A stretch of DNA of 64,000 nt from Streptomyces calvus (GTDB lineage Bacteria > Actinomycetota > Actinomycetes > Streptomycetales > Streptomycetaceae). The DNA is taken from contig NZ_VCNP01000043.1 of NCBI RefSeq assembly GCF_006782915.1, positions 372,001 through 436,000 on the forward strand. The letters run 5' to 3'. The notes under the pieces are model-generated. The model saw only the letters and a list, made by a program, of their open reading frames with translations. It ran no database searches and was not told the origin of the DNA. Within the stretch, counting starts at the first letter, position 1. Each line of letters begins with the position of its first letter. Of the stretch, positions 16,717-24,785 are shown in pieces. The position numbers and the translations under genes are program-made.

Positions 16717-17577
16717 TCAGTGCGTCCGGCTCGTCGTCGCCCAGCTCCCGAGCAGCGCCAGGCGCTCCGCCGTCTCCGAGTCCGGTTCCGGGGCGTAGAC
16801 CACGATCGTCTGGTCCGGGGCTGCCGGGACGGTGAGTGTCTCGTACGGCAGGACCAGCAGGCCCGCGACCGGGTGCCGCAGCCGCTTCACACCGTGGTCG
16901 CAGGGTCTGACCAGGTGGTCGGCCCACAGGCGGCGGAAGTCACCGCTGGCGCGGGCGAGTTCCGCGACGAGCTTCCCCATGGCGGTGTCGTGCGGGTGGT
17001 GGCCGGCGTTCAGGCGGAGGTGGGCCACCGTCTGCTCGGCCACCGCGGCCCAGTCCTGGTAGAGGTCGTGTGCGGCCGGGTCGAGGAAGAGCCGGCGCGG
17101 CAGGCTGCGGTCCTCGGGGCCGGTGCCGCCGAAGCCGAGCACGGCGTCCGCGAGGGCGTTCCAGGCGAGGACGTTCATCCGGCGGTCCAGTACGTAGGCC
17201 GGGTTGCGGTCCATGCCGTCGAGGATCAGCTGGACACCCGGGCGCACACCGGAGGCGACGGGCCCGCCGTCGCCGCGCCGGTGCGGTCGGGCCACCGCCC
17301 GCAAGTACTGCCGCTCGGCCTCGTCCAGCCGCAGCACCCGGGCGACCGCGTCCAGCACGGCGTCCGACACTCCACCGGATCGCGTCCGGGAAGGCCCCCC
17401 GGGCCCTCTGCCCTGTTCGAGGCGGATGTAGTAGTCGACGCTCACACCGGCCAGTTGCGCCACCTCCTCGCGGCGCAGTCCCGGGACGCGGCGGCGGCCG
17501 TGAGAGGGCAGCCCCACGTCCTCCGGGCGGATCCGGGCACGGCGCGAGCGCAGGAAGTCCCCCAGTTCTCCGTCCAT
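16717..17577 (-). CDS. XRE-family regulator with MmyB-like ligand-binding domain
   Basis: 286 aa. An N-terminal helix-turn-helix of the XRE type includes VPGLRREEVAQLAGVSVDYY (recognition region about residues 31-50) followed by RLEQGR. The C-terminal two thirds match the MmyB-type PAS-like domain: LLDGMDRNPAYVLDRRMNVL-like core (here LILDGMDRNPAYVLDRRM), WNALADA, and the ending VVYAPEPDSETAERLALL. Domains of this class bind fatty-acid-like ligands in a known structure. The gene is divergent from a short-chain dehydrogenase with 145 bp between starts, an arrangement common for this family, suggesting that it controls that enzyme and itself. The start ATG 17577 fits the family N-terminus MDGELGDFLRSRR. 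Confidence 0.88.
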   Translation of the reverse strand: MDGELGDFLRSRRARIRPEDVGLPSHGRRRVPGLRREEVAQLAGVSVDYYIRLEQGRGPGGPSRTRSGGVSDAVLDAVARVLRLDEAERQYLRAVARPHRRGDGGPVASGVRPGVQLILDGMDRNPAYVLDRRMNVLAWNALADAVLGFGGTGPEDRSLPRRLFLDPAAHDLYQDWAAVAEQTVAHLRLNAGHHPHDTAMGKLVAELARASGDFRRLWADHLVRPCDHGVKRLRHPVAGLLVLPYETLTVPAAPDQTIVVYAPEPDSETAERLALLGSWATTSRTH

Positions 17578-17722
17578 GCCCTTGAGCGTAGGCGGTCCGG
17601 GGCCGGCGAACCTGGTACTGCCGGACCCAGGAAAACCGTCGCCCTGCATACGGCGGCCGATGCCGCCGAGGGTGGTGTCCGAAGCCGGGGAGACGCCCCG
17701 GCCACCACCGAGGAGATCCCCC

Positions 17723-18484
17723 ATGGCGTACGAGAACCTGGCCGGCCGCACCGCCGTCGTCACCGGAGCCGCGAGCGGCATCGGCGAGGCCGTCGCGGTG
17801 CTGCTGGCCGCCGAGGGCGCGCGCGTGGCGCTCCTGGCCCGGCGCGAGGAACGCCTCGCGGCGGTCGCCGGCAAGATCCGGGCGGACGGCGGGCAGGCAC
17901 TGGCCGTCGCCGCGGACGTCACCGGCGAGACGTCCGTCGCCGACGCCGTCGACCGGATCCACGCCGAGTACGGGCCCGCCGACCTCGTCGTGAACGCCGC
18001 CGGCGTGATGCTGCCGCACCCCGTCGACGCCCGGCGCACCGACGAGTGGCAGCGGATGCTCGACACCAACGTCGCCGGCGTGCTGCGGATCACCGGCGCC
18101 TTCACCGCCGACCTGGTGGGCGCGGCGCGGGCGGGCCGTGCCGCCGACCTCGTGAACATCTCGTCGATCGCCGGGCACGTCCACTTCCCGAACTACGCGG
18201 TGTACGGCGCGACCAAGGCCGCCGTCACCTATCTGTCGGAGTCGTTGCGCGGGGAGTTCGGACCGCGGGACGTCCGGGTCACCAACATCGAGCCCGGGTT
18301 CGTCGAGAGCGAGCTGCGCACGCACATCACCGATGCGGAACTGTCCCGGCAGGTGGAGGGCATGCTGGACGAGGTGGGCGCGCTGTCCGCCGAGGAGCTG
18401 GCCGACCTGGTGGCCTACGCCGTGAGCCGGCCGCGCCGGGTCAACCTGCGGCAGATCGTGGCCCTGCCGACGCGCCAGGCCTGA
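17723..18484 (+). CDS. Short-chain dehydrogenase/reductase (SDR)
   Basis: 253-aa NAD(P)-dependent oxidoreductase of the classical SDR family. TGAASGIG at residues 14-21 binds the cofactor; NAAGV is the structural motif; the catalytic set is Ser in NISSIAG and Tyr/Lys in YGATK. Basic residues after the second beta strand (LARREER) favour NADPH. ATG 17723 follows GAGGAGA. Substrate is unknown; divergence from the MmyB-type regulator implies that the regulator responds to its substrate or product. It ends 12 bp before the convergent membrane-protein gene. Confidence 0.9.
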   Translation: MAYENLAGRTAVVTGAASGIGEAVAVLLAAEGARVALLARREERLAAVAGKIRADGGQALAVAADVTGETSVADAVDRIHAEYGPADLVVNAAGVMLPHPVDARRTDEWQRMLDTNVAGVLRITGAFTADLVGAARAGRAADLVNISSIAGHVHFPNYAVYGATKAAVTYLSESLRGEFGPRDVRVTNIEPGFVESELRTHITDAELSRQVEGMLDEVGALSAEELADLVAYAVSRPRRVNLRQIVALPTRQA

Positions 18485-18496
18485 CCGCCGGCGGCC

Positions 18497-18928
18497 TCAG
18501 TCCTCCCAGTCGCCGTCCCCGGACGACCTGCGCCGGCCGAAGAGGCCCGGGTTGGTGCGGACGGCCTGCACGACGTTGACGCCGACGATGCCGGCCCAGG
18601 CGACCAGCAGGCCCGGCAGATGGGCCACACCGCCGCCGATGGCGGACAGCGGCACCGCCAGGACCAGCGAGACGATCCCGAAGCCGAAGCGCTCGCCCCA
18701 GGTGTCGGTGACCTTCGGCGCCCGCGCGTCCCGGGCCGCCGTCATCTGGTGCTCGGCGAGATGACGGCGCACCCGGCGCTCCACCGCGCCGTCGATGCGC
18801 TGGTCGACCTTCTCCAGGAACGAGTCGACCAGCGCGGATTCGTACTCCTCGCCCAGTTCCCTGCGGGCCCGCAGGGAGGCGTCGAGTTCCTTCTTCAGCT
18901 CCGCGTCCCGCGCGTCCATTCCGCTCAT
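18497..18928 (-). CDS. Small integral membrane protein
   Basis: About 143 aa. The N-terminal 75 residues are charged and helical (DAELKKELDASLRARRELGE), likely a cytoplasmic coiled coil; two hydrophobic segments follow at roughly residues 85-103 (FGIVSLVLAVPLSAIGGGVA) and 106-125 (LPGLLVAWAGIVGVNVVQAV); the tail is short and basic then acidic. ATG 18928 (MSGMDARD) is chosen; ATG 18919 is equally possible. Not recognised. It resembles the many two-helix actinobacterial membrane proteins of unknown function. Confidence 0.7.
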   Translation of the reverse strand: MSGMDARDAELKKELDASLRARRELGEEYESALVDSFLEKVDQRIDGAVERRVRRHLAEHQMTAARDARAPKVTDTWGERFGFGIVSLVLAVPLSAIGGGVAHLPGLLVAWAGIVGVNVVQAVRTNPGLFGRRRSSGDGDWED

Positions 18929-19019
18929 GCGGTCCACGGTAGGCAGCCCGCACACCGGCGGCACTGGGGATAGACCCCGTCTCGGCTTCGGGCCCGCAGG
19001 GGCCCGGACGCCCGCTTCC

Positions 19020-19640
19020 GGTGAGGGCGGCTACTCACTTCCGGCGGGCGCGGGCCACGCTTCCGGCGGGCGCGGGCCACGCTTTCGGTGGGGGCGGCAG
19101 CTCACTCCGGCGGGCGCGGGCCACGCTTCCGGTGGGGGCGGGCCACGCTTTCGGTGGGGGCGGCTACTCGCTTCCGGCGGGTGCGGGCGCACACTCCGGC
19201 GGGCGCGGGCCACGCTTCTGGTGGGCGCGGCAACTCACTCCGGCGGGCGCGGGCCACGCTTCTGGTGGGCGCGGCAACTCACTCCGGCGGGCGCGGGCCA
19301 CGCTTCTGGTGGGCGCGGCAACTCACTCCGGCGGGCGCGGGCCACGCTTCTGGTGGGCGCGGCAACTCACTCCGGCGGGCGCGGGCCACGCTTCTGGTGG
19401 GCGCGGCAACTCACTCCGGCCGGCGCGGGCCACGCTTCCGGCGGGTGCGGCAACTCACTCCGGCGGGCGCGGGCGCGGGCCACGCTTTCGGTGGGGGCGG
19501 CAGCTCACTCCGGCGGGCGCGGGCCACGCTTCTGGTGGGGGCGGGCCACGCTGTCGGTGGGGGCGGCTACTCGCTTCCGGCGGGTGCGGGCGCACACTTC
19601 GGCGGGCGCGGGCCACGCTTCCGGCGGGCACGGCCGGCTC
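19020..19640. repeat. 44-bp GC-rich tandem-repeat array with duplicated flanks
   Basis: The core is at least six near-identical 44-bp units, each carrying CACGCTTCTGGTGGGCGCGG, starting at 19211, 19255, 19299, 19343, 19387 and 19431 (period exactly 44). A segment of about 140 bp beginning GCTTTCGGTGGGGGCGGC at 19081 recurs at 19484, an offset of 403 bp, so the core sits between two diverged copies of the same block. The unit is not a multiple of three and all six frames are open because stop codons are absent, so apparent long frames here are not evidence of coding. It fills the gap between a membrane-protein gene and the RpiR gene. Function unknown. Confidence 0.9.
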
Positions 19641-19697
19641 CGTCGCGTGGCGGCCGCCCGGGGCCGAGGTGGCCGGTACGGCGGGATGCCGCGTTCG

Positions 19698-19717
19698 CCT
19701 GTATAACGGCATGCAGG
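19698..19717 (+). promoter_or_regulatory. Inverted repeat over the RpiR-gene -10, possible operator
   Basis: CCTGTAT-N6-ATGCAGG is a 20-bp inverted repeat with one mismatch. It covers TATAAC (19702-19707), a good -10, 38 bp before the start of the RpiR-family gene. Autoregulation is a reasonable inference. Confidence 0.45.
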
Positions 19718-19755
19718 AATCGCGGTGAGTGAATAGGTCGAGGGGGAGTCACGTC

Positions 19756-20598
19756 ATGAGCGGCACCGAGAGCCCCGCCGCGCGCCTCCAGGCGCTCTTC
19801 GAGGGGCACCGGCTGACGCCGACGCAGCGGCGCATCGCGCACAGCATGGTGCGGCGCGCCGCCGACGTGCCGTTCCTGTCCAGCGTGGAACTGGCCGAGC
19901 TGGCCGGGGTCAGCCAGCCCTCGGTGACCCGGTTCGCCGTCGCCCTCGGCTTCGACGGCTACCCCGCGCTGCGCCGGCACCTGCGCGAGGTCGCGCCCGC
20001 CGAGCCCGCGCCGGAGACCGGCTCGTACAACGAGTACCAGCAGGCCGTGGAGGCCGAGATCGAGAACCTGCGGCACCTCGCGGAGGCGCTGGCCGACCCG
20101 GAACCGGTGCAGCGTGCGGGGCGGGTCCTGGCGGGGAGCCGGCCGCTGCCCGTGCTGGGACTGCGGGCCGCGGCGGCCCAGGCGCACGGCTTCGCCTACT
20201 TCGCCGCCAAGGTCCACCCGGACGTCCGGCTGCTCAACGAGGGCGGCACGATGCTGCACGACCGCATCGACGCCGCCGCCCGGGCCGGCGCGAGCGCCCT
20301 GCTGTGCTTCGCGCTGCCCCGGCACCCCCGCGAGGTCGTCGACGCGCTCACCCGCGCCAAGGAGGCCGGGCTGACCGTCGTCACCGTCGCCGACTCCCCG
20401 TTCGCGCCGGTCGCCAAGGTGTCCGACCTGCTGCTGCCCGCGGCCGTCGGCACCGGGCTCGCCTTCGACACGGCGTGCGCGCCGATGCTGCTGGGGCGGG
20501 TGCTGCTGGAGGCGATGTGCGACGACCTGCCGGACGCGCAGGCGCGGTTGGAGGAGTTCGACGCGAAGGCGGCGGCGCGCGGGCTGTTCGTGGAGTGA
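19756..20598 (+). CDS. RpiR/MurR-family transcriptional regulator with SIS domain
   Basis: 280 aa. Residues about 1-75 form the RpiR helix-turn-helix (LTPTQRRIAHSMV, then LAELAGVSQPSVTRFAVALG), and residues 120-255 the sugar-isomerase (SIS) domain (LPVLGLRAAAAQAHGFAYFA, LLCFALPRHPREVVDAL, GLTVVTVADSPFAPVAKVSD), which in this family binds a phosphorylated sugar. ATG 19756 has GGGGGAG 8 nt upstream. It is not next to a sugar catabolic gene; the nearest pathway is the hut operon 2.5 kb away, so its targets are uncertain. RpiR proteins may activate or repress. Confidence 0.88.
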   Translation: MSGTESPAARLQALFEGHRLTPTQRRIAHSMVRRAADVPFLSSVELAELAGVSQPSVTRFAVALGFDGYPALRRHLREVAPAEPAPETGSYNEYQQAVEAEIENLRHLAEALADPEPVQRAGRVLAGSRPLPVLGLRAAAAQAHGFAYFAAKVHPDVRLLNEGGTMLHDRIDAAARAGASALLCFALPRHPREVVDALTRAKEAGLTVVTVADSPFAPVAKVSDLLLPAAVGTGLAFDTACAPMLLGRVLLEAMCDDLPDAQARLEEFDAKAAARGLFVE

Positions 20599-20727
20599 CG
20601 GCCGGCGCGGCCGGGCCGCGTTCTCAGACTCGTCTCAGGTTCCGCCGCTACCTTCCGTCGCGCAGGACGCGTCCTCGGAGAGGACATCCTCGGACGAAGC
20701 GCTGACGTGAGAGACGGGAGGCCGGAC

Positions 20728-21336
20728 GTGACGCGTGGAGGACAGGGACTGGCCCGGGTGGCCGTCGTCGTGCGGGCCGGGGCGGCGCCACTGTGGTGGC
20801 CGGGAGTGTGTGCGGCGGGCATCGGACTGCTGGTGCCGGGGCTGACCGGGCGCCGCATCGGCGTCCTGGCGGGCGCCGCGCTGTTCATCGTGGCGGCGGC
20901 CGTCGTCGCCCGGTGGCGACGGGGACGGTACCGCGCGCTCGCCCGTACGACGGCCCGTGCGGGCAAGCACGACATCCTCCAGGACCGCGCGGTGACGGCA
21001 CGCAACTGGCGCCGCGGGCACCGCTGGTGGCTGCTGCTCGCCTTCCTCGCCGCCGTCGGCACGGCGTTCGCGGTACCCGCCGCCGGTGGTCTGCTGCTCG
21101 CCGGGTGCGGGGCCGGGCTGTGGCTGAAGGCGGCCTGGATCGGCCGCCTGGAGCAGGCCGACGACGTGCTGCTGTGGGTGCGCGTCGACTGGCTGCGCGG
21201 CGGCGCGGGCGCCCCCGCCGGCCGCACGGTCAAGTCCTACCGCACCACGGGCATCGCGGCGGGCGACGCGGCCCCGGGCGGCGCCCGCCGCCGGGGCGCG
21301 GCCCCCGGCGCCCGCCGCACCCCGGCCCTGGTCTGA
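20728..21336 (+). CDS. Integral membrane protein, unknown function
   Basis: About 202 aa. Hydrophobic segments near residues 14-33 (AAPLWWPGVCAAGIGLLVPG), 39-56 (GVLAGAALFIVAAAVVARW) and a pair near 98-137 (WWLLLAFLAAVGTAFAVPAAGG and LLLAGCGAGLWL) suggest four helices, paired as two hairpins, with a basic cytoplasmic tail. GTG 20728 follows GGGAGG by 6 nt and is preferred over GTG 20707. Not recognised; no catalytic motif. Stands between the RpiR gene and a convergent decarboxylase gene. Confidence 0.68.
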   Translation: MTRGGQGLARVAVVVRAGAAPLWWPGVCAAGIGLLVPGLTGRRIGVLAGAALFIVAAAVVARWRRGRYRALARTTARAGKHDILQDRAVTARNWRRGHRWWLLLAFLAAVGTAFAVPAAGGLLLAGCGAGLWLKAAWIGRLEQADDVLLWVRVDWLRGGAGAPAGRTVKSYRTTGIAAGDAAPGGARRRGAAPGARRTPALV

Positions 21337-21369
21337 CGGCGCGGGTGGGGCCGGCCCCGGCCCGACGGG

Positions 21370-22803
21370 TCAGGGTGTGGGCCCCGCCGTCAGGGCGTCG
21401 CGGTGGGCGCCGCCCGACTCGGTGACGATCTCCTCGACGGTCTGGGCGGGACGGACCAGCGCGAACGCGATCCCTCCCGTCCCGTCCGGCACGAAGCCGT
21501 GGACGGCGGGACGGGGCAGCGAGTTGTACCCGTAGTGGTGGGCGAAGTAGTACGCGCCGGTGTCCAGCGCCGCCGCGTGGTCGCCCTGCTCCAGCAGCGG
21601 CAGTTCCTGCCCCCGCGCCAGCAGGTCGCCCGCGAAGCAGGCCGGACCCGCGACGTCCTGGACCACCGGCGGACCCTGCTTGGGCCGCCCCTTCGCGTCG
21701 TACGCGGCGATCCGGAGCGGCCACGCGGCCGGCGCGTACACCGTCCGCGCCGCCACCTGCACGCCCGCGTGCGTCACCGCGACCGGGCGCCCGCCCGCGC
21801 TCTTGGCGTACTCCACGCGCGTGACCACCGTGCCGTGCTTGGCCAGCAGCGACCGCCCGAACTCGGTGACCAGCCCGTACCGCCCGGCGAACAGTCCCGG
21901 CACCGCCTCGCGCAGCACCCGCGCGTACCGCCCGTACGTCGGCACGGCCGGCTCGGAGGCGAAGTTCACCGGCAGCCCGCCGCCGATGTCGACGGTGTCG
22001 ACCTGCCGCCGCCCCGCCCGCCGGTTGATCTCCTCCGCCAGCTCGTACGTCTCCGCCACGCCGCGCGCCATCGTTGCCGGCGCGATGCCCTGGGAGCCGG
22101 TGTGCGTGTGCAGCCGGGTCAGCCACGGCCGGTCCAGATACGCCCGCACCACCCACTCCCGCGCCCCCTCGTCGCGCAGCGCCACACCGAACTTCGAGGT
22201 CGCCGTGGCCGTGGACAGCGCCTCAATGGAACCACCGCCGACCTGCGGGTTGACCCGGAGACCGAGCGGCGAGCGGACCTCGGTCCCGGCCGTCAGGGCG
22301 TCGATGCGGGCCAGCTCCTGCGGGTTGTCCGCGTTGACGGCGATGCCCAGCGCCAGCGCCTCGCGCAGCTCGGCGGTCGTCTTGGCGGGCGAGTCGAGGA
22401 CGGTCCGCCCCGGCTCGATGCCCGCCGCACGCGCCAGCGCCAGCTCGCCCGGACTCGCGACCTCCGCGCCGATGCCCTCCTCGCGCAGCAGCCGCAGCAC
22501 CGGCACCAGCGGGGTCGCCTTCACCGCGAAGGCGTGCAGCACCGGTGTGCCGGGCGCGGTCACCGAGGCGAACGCGGCCCGCAGATCGGCCGCCGACTCC
22601 CGGATGCCGGTGACATCGAGCAGCGCCACCAGGGGGAGGCCGGAGTCCAGCAGCCCTTGCTCCACCGCTGCCCGTACCGCCGCGTCGCGCCGGGCCGCCC
22701 GCCCGGCGGCCCGCGGATCCGTCCCGACCGCCGGGTCAGCCGGATCGGTCCCGTCAGCCGGGCCCGTCCCGTTCATCGCGTCCGTCCAGTCGTCGTACGC
22801 CAC
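21370..22803 (-). CDS. Fold-III PLP-dependent decarboxylase, DapDC/ODC-like
   Basis: 477-aa alanine-racemase-fold PLP enzyme. PLP lysine is Lys95 in AFAVKATPL; HTHTGSQG binds near the phosphate, DIGGGLPV is the glycine loop, VTEFGRSL and CFAGDLLARG supply the second-subunit residues (Cys and Asp of the active site), and DTGAYYFAHHYGYNS holds the C-terminal tyrosine. Together these fit diaminopimelate/ornithine-type decarboxylases, but housekeeping LysA has different spacing, so the substrate may be another diamino or carboxylated amino acid. GTG 22803 is chosen because GGGAG lies 5 nt upstream; the frame is open much further through a 15-bp repeat array with no better start. Not part of an evident operon. 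Confidence 0.82.
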   Translation of the reverse strand: MAYDDWTDAMNGTGPADGTDPADPAVGTDPRAAGRAARRDAAVRAAVEQGLLDSGLPLVALLDVTGIRESAADLRAAFASVTAPGTPVLHAFAVKATPLVPVLRLLREEGIGAEVASPGELALARAAGIEPGRTVLDSPAKTTAELREALALGIAVNADNPQELARIDALTAGTEVRSPLGLRVNPQVGGGSIEALSTATATSKFGVALRDEGAREWVVRAYLDRPWLTRLHTHTGSQGIAPATMARGVAETYELAEEINRRAGRRQVDTVDIGGGLPVNFASEPAVPTYGRYARVLREAVPGLFAGRYGLVTEFGRSLLAKHGTVVTRVEYAKSAGGRPVAVTHAGVQVAARTVYAPAAWPLRIAAYDAKGRPKQGPPVVQDVAGPACFAGDLLARGQELPLLEQGDHAAALDTGAYYFAHHYGYNSLPRPAVHGFVPDGTGGIAFALVRPAQTVEEIVTESGGAHRDALTAGPTP

Positions 22804-22830
22804 CGCTTCTCCCGTCCCGCCGGTGTTCAG

Positions 22831-22970
22831 CGTGTCCGCGCGCCGTGTGTCCGCGCGCCTGTGCCCGCGTTCTGTGTGCTCGCTCTCTGTGTGCCCGGAG
22901 GCTGTGTGCCCGCGCTCCATGTGTCCGCGTGCCGTGTGCCCGTGTTCTCCGTGTCCGCGTGCATGTGTCC
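22831..22970. repeat. 15-bp tandem-repeat array between the decarboxylase gene and hutU
   Basis: About nine imperfect units of the form TGTGCCCGCGTTCTG, repeated at 15-bp period with variation in the last five bases. Being a multiple of three it would encode a GHTER-like pentapeptide repeat on the minus strand if the decarboxylase started further upstream, but the good ribosome-binding site at 22803 argues that it is leader DNA. Confidence 0.8.
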
Positions 22971-23010
22971 ACCCAAACACCCCTGCCCGGGTGACGACAC
23001 ACCCGCCCTC

Positions 23011-23056
23011 TTGACTAGAGCTATTCAGAAGATGAGGATGTGAATATCTGTAGTAC
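23011..23056 (+). promoter_or_regulatory. hutU: hutU promoter/operator region
   Basis: An AT-rich stretch with TTGACT (23011-23016) as possible -35 and the inverted repeat TATTCA (23022-23027) / TGAATA (23041-23046), 13-bp spacer. A symmetrical operator at this place would suit repression of hut genes in the absence of histidine or urocanate. No clear -10 is assigned. Confidence 0.45.
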
Positions 23057-23111
23057 CCGTGGGGCCGCCCGGCCCACGGAGCAGCCGGGAGCAAGCACCA
23101 GGAGGCAGACC

Positions 23112-24785
23112 ATGTCCGGACCCCGCCCCGTCCGAGCGCCGCGCGGCACCGAACCGAGCGCCCTGGGATGGCAGCAGGAGGCCGCCCTGCGGATGCTGCA
23201 GAACAACCTCGACCCCGAGGTCGCCGAGCACCCCGACAAGCTGGTCGTCTACGGCGGCACCGGCAAGGCGGCCCGCGACTGGCGCTCCTTCGACGCCATG
23301 GTCCGCACGCTGAAGACCCTCAAGCAGGACGAGACCATGCTCGTCCAGTCCGGCCGTCCCGTCGGTGTCATGCAGACCCACGAGTGGGCGCCGCGCGTCC
23401 TCATCGCCAACTCCAACCTCGTCGGCGACTGGGCCAACTGGGAGGAGTTCCGTCGTCTGGAGGCCCTCGGCCTGACCATGTACGGGCAGATGACCGCCGG
23501 CTCCTGGATCTACATCGGCACGCAGGGCATCCTCCAGGGCACCTACGAGACCTTCGCCGCCGTCGCCGCGAAGAAGTTCGGCGGCACCCTCGCCGGGACC
23601 ATCACCCTGACCGCCGGACTCGGCGGCATGGGCGGCGCCCAGCCCCTCGCGGTCACCATGAACGACGGCGTCGCGATCTGCATCGACTGCGACCCGCGCG
23701 CCATCGACCGCCGCATCGAGCACCGCTACCTCGACGTGCGCGCCGACTCCCTCGACCACGCCCTGCGGCTCGCCACCGAGGCCCGCGACGCCCGCCGCCC
23801 GCTGTCCGTCGGCGTCCTCGGCAACGCCGCCGAACTCGTCCCGCAGCTCCTCGCCATGGGCGCCCCCGTCGACATCGTCACCGACCAGACCTCCGCCCAC
23901 GACCCCCTGGCCTACCTGCCCGTCGGCATCGCCTTCGAGGACATGGCGGACGCCGCCGCCAAGGACCCGGCCGGCTTCACCACCCGCGCCCGCGCGTCCA
24001 TGGCCCGGCACGTCGAGGCCATGGTCGGCTTCCAGGACGCCGGCGCCGAGGTCTTCGACTACGGCAACTCCATCCGCGGCGAGGCCCAGCTCGCCGGATA
24101 CGACCGCGCGTTCGCCTTCCCCGGCTTCGTCCCCGCCTACATCCGGCCCCTGTTCTGCGAGGGCAAGGGCCCTTTCCGCTGGGCCGCGCTGTCCGGCGAC
24201 CCGGCCGACATCGCCCGGACCGACAAGGCGATCCTGGAGCTCTTCCCGGAGAACGAGTCCCTGGCCCGCTGGATCAAGATGGCCGGCGAGCGCGTCCACT
24301 TCCAGGGCCTGCCCGCCCGCATCTGCTGGCTCGGCTACGGCGAACGCGACAAGGCCGGCGAGCGGTTCAACGACATGGTCGCGAGCGGCGAGCTGGCCGC
24401 GCCGATCGTCATCGGCCGCGACCACCTCGACTGCGGCTCCGTCGCGTCCCCGTACCGCGAGACCGAGGCCATGCTCGACGGCTCCGACGCGATCGCCGAC
24501 TGGCCGCTGCTGAACGCCATGGTCAACGTGGCCTCCGGCGCCTCCTGGGTGTCGATCCACCACGGCGGCGGCGTCGGCATGGGCCGCTCGATCCACGCCG
24601 GCCAGGTCACGGTCGCCGACGGCACGAAGCTCGCCGGCGAGAAGATCCGCCGCGTCCTGACCAACGACCCGGGCATGGGCGTCATCCGGCACGTGGACGC
24701 CGGGTACGACATCGCCGAGTCGGTGGCGGACGAGCGGGGCGTGCGGGTGCCGATGCGCGAAGGCCACGAAGGCGGGGCCGCGTGA
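23112..24785 (+). CDS. hutU: Urocanate hydratase
   Basis: Converts urocanate to 4-imidazolone-5-propionate using tightly bound NAD+, second step of histidine degradation. The 557-aa protein is collinear with the family: VYGGTGKAARDW, ETMLVQSGRPVGVMQTH, TLTAGLGGMGGAQP (NAD site), DIVTDQTSAHDPL, and near the C-terminus ASGASWVSIHHGGGVGMGRS and RVLTNDPGMGVIRH. ATG 23112 has AGGAGG 6 nt upstream. First gene of the operon hutU-M20 hydrolase-hutF-hutI; its stop overlaps the next start (GTGA). Histidine ammonia-lyase (hutH) is not in the window. Confidence 0.96.
   Translation: MSGPRPVRAPRGTEPSALGWQQEAALRMLQNNLDPEVAEHPDKLVVYGGTGKAARDWRSFDAMVRTLKTLKQDETMLVQSGRPVGVMQTHEWAPRVLIANSNLVGDWANWEEFRRLEALGLTMYGQMTAGSWIYIGTQGILQGTYETFAAVAAKKFGGTLAGTITLTAGLGGMGGAQPLAVTMNDGVAICIDCDPRAIDRRIEHRYLDVRADSLDHALRLATEARDARRPLSVGVLGNAAELVPQLLAMGAPVDIVTDQTSAHDPLAYLPVGIAFEDMADAAAKDPAGFTTRARASMARHVEAMVGFQDAGAEVFDYGNSIRGEAQLAGYDRAFAFPGFVPAYIRPLFCEGKGPFRWAALSGDPADIARTDKAILELFPENESLARWIKMAGERVHFQGLPARICWLGYGERDKAGERFNDMVASGELAAPIVIGRDHLDCGSVASPYRETEAMLDGSDAIADWPLLNAMVNVASGASWVSIHHGGGVGMGRSIHAGQVTVADGTKLAGEKIRRVLTNDPGMGVIRHVDAGYDIAESVADERGVRVPMREGHEGGAA

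Noticed and set aside
19211..19474. CRISPR array
   Set aside because: Units are contiguous 44-bp copies with no unique spacers between them, and no cas genes are present. The same applies to the other arrays.
18795..19706. Long frames of 200-300 codons through the 44-bp repeat
   Set aside because: The unit is not a multiple of three and every frame lacks stops, so open length has no meaning; no ribosome-binding site or conserved domain.
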